From Viridibacterium sp035456105 (GTDB taxonomy: Bacteria > Pseudomonadota > Gammaproteobacteria > Burkholderiales > Rhodocyclaceae): DNA of 64,000 nt. The notes below the pieces were generated by a model. That model searched no databases and had not been told where the DNA came from. It saw only the letters and a program-made list of their open reading frames with translations. A program made the translations under genes and the position numbers. Location of the stretch: positions 52,348 to 116,347 of the forward strand of contig DATIDV010000047.1 in NCBI GenBank assembly GCA_035456105.1. The letters run 5' to 3'. Shown in pieces: positions 61,637 through 64,000 of this stretch (positions are counted from its first letter, which is position 1; every line of letters begins with the position of its first letter).

Positions 61637-61746
61637 ACGCGGAAATCTACTGCGCGGCCCAATCTCGAAACTCCGGTGCTCAAAGTACATTCGTACTTAT
61701 CCGCTCCTCGTTTCGACCTTGGGCCGCTCGCTACGATTTCCCCGCA
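61637..61746. repeat. long imperfect palindrome between lpdA and zapE
   Basis: About 110 bases fold on themselves around 61690/61691. The innermost arms are AAGTAC/GTACTT (61683-61688 with 61693-61698), then TCGAAAC/GTTTCGA (61665-61671 with 61710-61716), GCGGCCCAA with the complementary TTGGGCCGC (61654-61662 with 61719-61727), and finally GGAAATC/GATTTCC at the ends. The pairs all share one centre, apart from a one-base bulge in the outermost arm. It is not followed by a U-tract. It resembles a REP/BIME-like palindromic unit; I see only one copy here. Confidence 0.75.
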
Positions 61747-61792
61747 CATCTGGCGGCCTGGTGAAATTTAATAGACAGGTCGTTTGCAACAC

Positions 61793-62905
61793 ATGTCCCA
61801 CGAAATCCTCAACGTTCCCGAGTTAGGCGTCATCGGAGCATACAACGCGCTGCTTGCTGCGCGTGGTTACAAGGCTGACGCCGCGCAGCTCAGAGCCGTC
61901 GAACGACTGCAGGAGCTCTACACGGGCCTACTGGCCTTCAAGGCCAAGCGCCGCTCGGCGCTACGCAAACTGATCTTCAATCCCGATCTGCCCCGCAGCG
62001 TTTACCTGTGGGGTGGGGTGGGGCGTGGCAAGAGCTTCATCATGGACAGCTTCTTCGACGCCGTGCCATACAAACGCAAGCGTCGCGTTCACTTCCACGC
62101 TTTCATGCAGTCGCTCCACGTGCAACTACGCGCGGCGAAAGATCAGGACGATCCGCTGGCGCATGTTGCCGATAGCATTGCAGAGAAAACCCGGCTGTTG
62201 TGCTTCGACGAGTTTCATGTCTCGGATATTGCCGATGCGATGATTCTCGGCCGCCTGCTCGAAGCGCTCTTCGAGCGGGGTGTCGTATTTGTCATGACAT
62301 CCAACTACCCGCCGGATGGCCTCTATCCGAACGGACTGCAGCGTCAGAATTTCGTCCCCACCATCAAGCTGATGAACGAGCGCTTTGACGTTGTCGAAGT
62401 CGACGATGGCACGGACTACCGCCTGCGTTCGCTGGAGCGCATGAACACTTTTATCGTCCCGGCTGGACCCGATGCCGATAGCAAGCTTGCTGCCCATTTT
62501 GGGGAGATCGCAGGCGCGCCGGGCAAGAGCGGTGAGATCGATCTGCTCGGTCGCAAGGTCAAGGCGCGCCGCATGGCGCCGGGCGTACTGTGGTTCGATT
62601 TCCAGACGCTCTGCGGCGGTATGCGCTCGCAGAATGACTATCTCGAAATCGCACGCGAGCACCACACCTTGCTGTTGTCGGATGTGCCGGTTATGAGCAG
62701 GACGCAGGGAAATGAAGCGCGCCGCTTCACCTGGCTTGTCGACGTGCTGTATGACGCTCGCGTCAAGTTCATCGTCAGCGCCGCCGCCGAAGCTGGCGAG
62801 CTGTACCGCGAGGGGCCGAATGCGCAGGAGTTTCCGCGCACAGTCTCGCGCCTGACCGAGATGCGCACACGCGAGTACCTCGCCGAGCCGCACCGGCCCG
62901 AGTAG
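61793..62905 (+). CDS. zapE: cell-division ATPase ZapE (AFG1 family)
   Basis: A 370-residue P-loop ATPase of the AFG1/YhcM family, which in E. coli associates with the Z-ring. Walker A is GGVGRGKS (74-81), Walker B LLCFDEFHVSDIADAM and a sensor region in FVMTSNYPPDGLYPNGLQR. ATG 61793 (MSHEILNVPE) was chosen; an in-frame TTG is nine bases upstream. It comes 160 bases after lpdA, past the long palindrome, so it may have its own promoter. It converges with the glgX-like gene. Confidence 0.92.
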   Translation: MSHEILNVPELGVIGAYNALLAARGYKADAAQLRAVERLQELYTGLLAFKAKRRSALRKLIFNPDLPRSVYLWGGVGRGKSFIMDSFFDAVPYKRKRRVHFHAFMQSLHVQLRAAKDQDDPLAHVADSIAEKTRLLCFDEFHVSDIADAMILGRLLEALFERGVVFVMTSNYPPDGLYPNGLQRQNFVPTIKLMNERFDVVEVDDGTDYRLRSLERMNTFIVPAGPDADSKLAAHFGEIAGAPGKSGEIDLLGRKVKARRMAPGVLWFDFQTLCGGMRSQNDYLEIAREHHTLLLSDVPVMSRTQGNEARRFTWLVDVLYDARVKFIVSAAAEAGELYREGPNAQEFPRTVSRLTEMRTREYLAEPHRPE

Positions 62906-62922
62906 TTCTCATACCTCTATCT

Positions 62923-64000
<1,078 letters not shown>

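Overview
The window reads as a chromosomal segment of a Betaproteobacterium (Burkholderiales or Rhodocyclales level; I cannot place it more finely without a search). The reasons are its GC-rich codon use, the surE-pcm-nlpD-rpoS block, and a block running acnB, a CitE-like gene and mdh on one strand and gntR, sdhCDABE, gltA, odhAB, lpdA and zapE on the other. There are no rRNA or tRNA genes, insertion sequences, phage genes or CRISPR arrays. Most of the window is ordinary core and catabolic genome. It is cut at both ends: a fatty acid desaturase at the left and a GlgX-type debranching enzyme at the right.

Layout, left to right. 1-1400: partial desaturase, a decayed 3' scrap of an amino-acid ABC ATPase gene, and a small coiled-coil protein. 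1606-5876: a four-gene polar amino-acid ABC operon (aapJQMP), with a terminator hairpin after the binding-protein gene. 6050-10325: two regulator/exporter pairs, a divergent MFS/TetR pair with two operators 32 bp apart and a divergent Fsr-type MFS/AraC pair. 10453-14476: a small hypothetical gene, then surE-pcm-nlpD-rpoS (stationary-phase survival, protein repair, amidase activation, general stress sigma factor).

14552-21052: the least conventional region. It is a three-gene minus-strand glycosylation module: an intact TPR/O-GlcNAc-transferase-like enzyme, a family-2-like glycosyltransferase, and a 1301-residue protein joining a methyltransferase, an RgpF-like glycan domain, TPR repeats and a second OGT-like domain that has lost the catalytic lysine and the GGTTG loop. 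21593-26611: the moxR-DUF58-tgpA-mltB operon, coupled by 4-bp overlaps. 26762-34768: a diguanylate cyclase, an MFS exporter, a large exported heparinase II-like protein with a TTG start, a PilZ protein, a SEC-C protein, SrkA kinase and a split (two-gene) chromate transporter.

35212-45164: a carbohydrate-uptake locus of maltoporin-like porin, MalK/UgpC-type ATPase, GH1 beta-glucosidase, two permeases and a sugar-binding protein. Two LacI-type operators lie upstream, one inside the promoter spacer. A PsiF-like gene and a LacI-family regulator sit on the other strand. Together these suggest import of a beta-linked gluco-oligosaccharide, its hydrolysis in the cytoplasm, and local repression by the LacI protein.

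45286-62905: the TCA supercluster. acnB, the CitE-like gene and mdh point left. A GntR/HutC regulator diverges from mdh and heads sdhCDABE-gltA-odhAB-lpdA-zapE pointing right. Hairpins without U-tracts sit at two internal gene junctions, and a 110-bp imperfect palindrome lies between lpdA and zapE. All statements of family are from reading the sequence; no searches were run.
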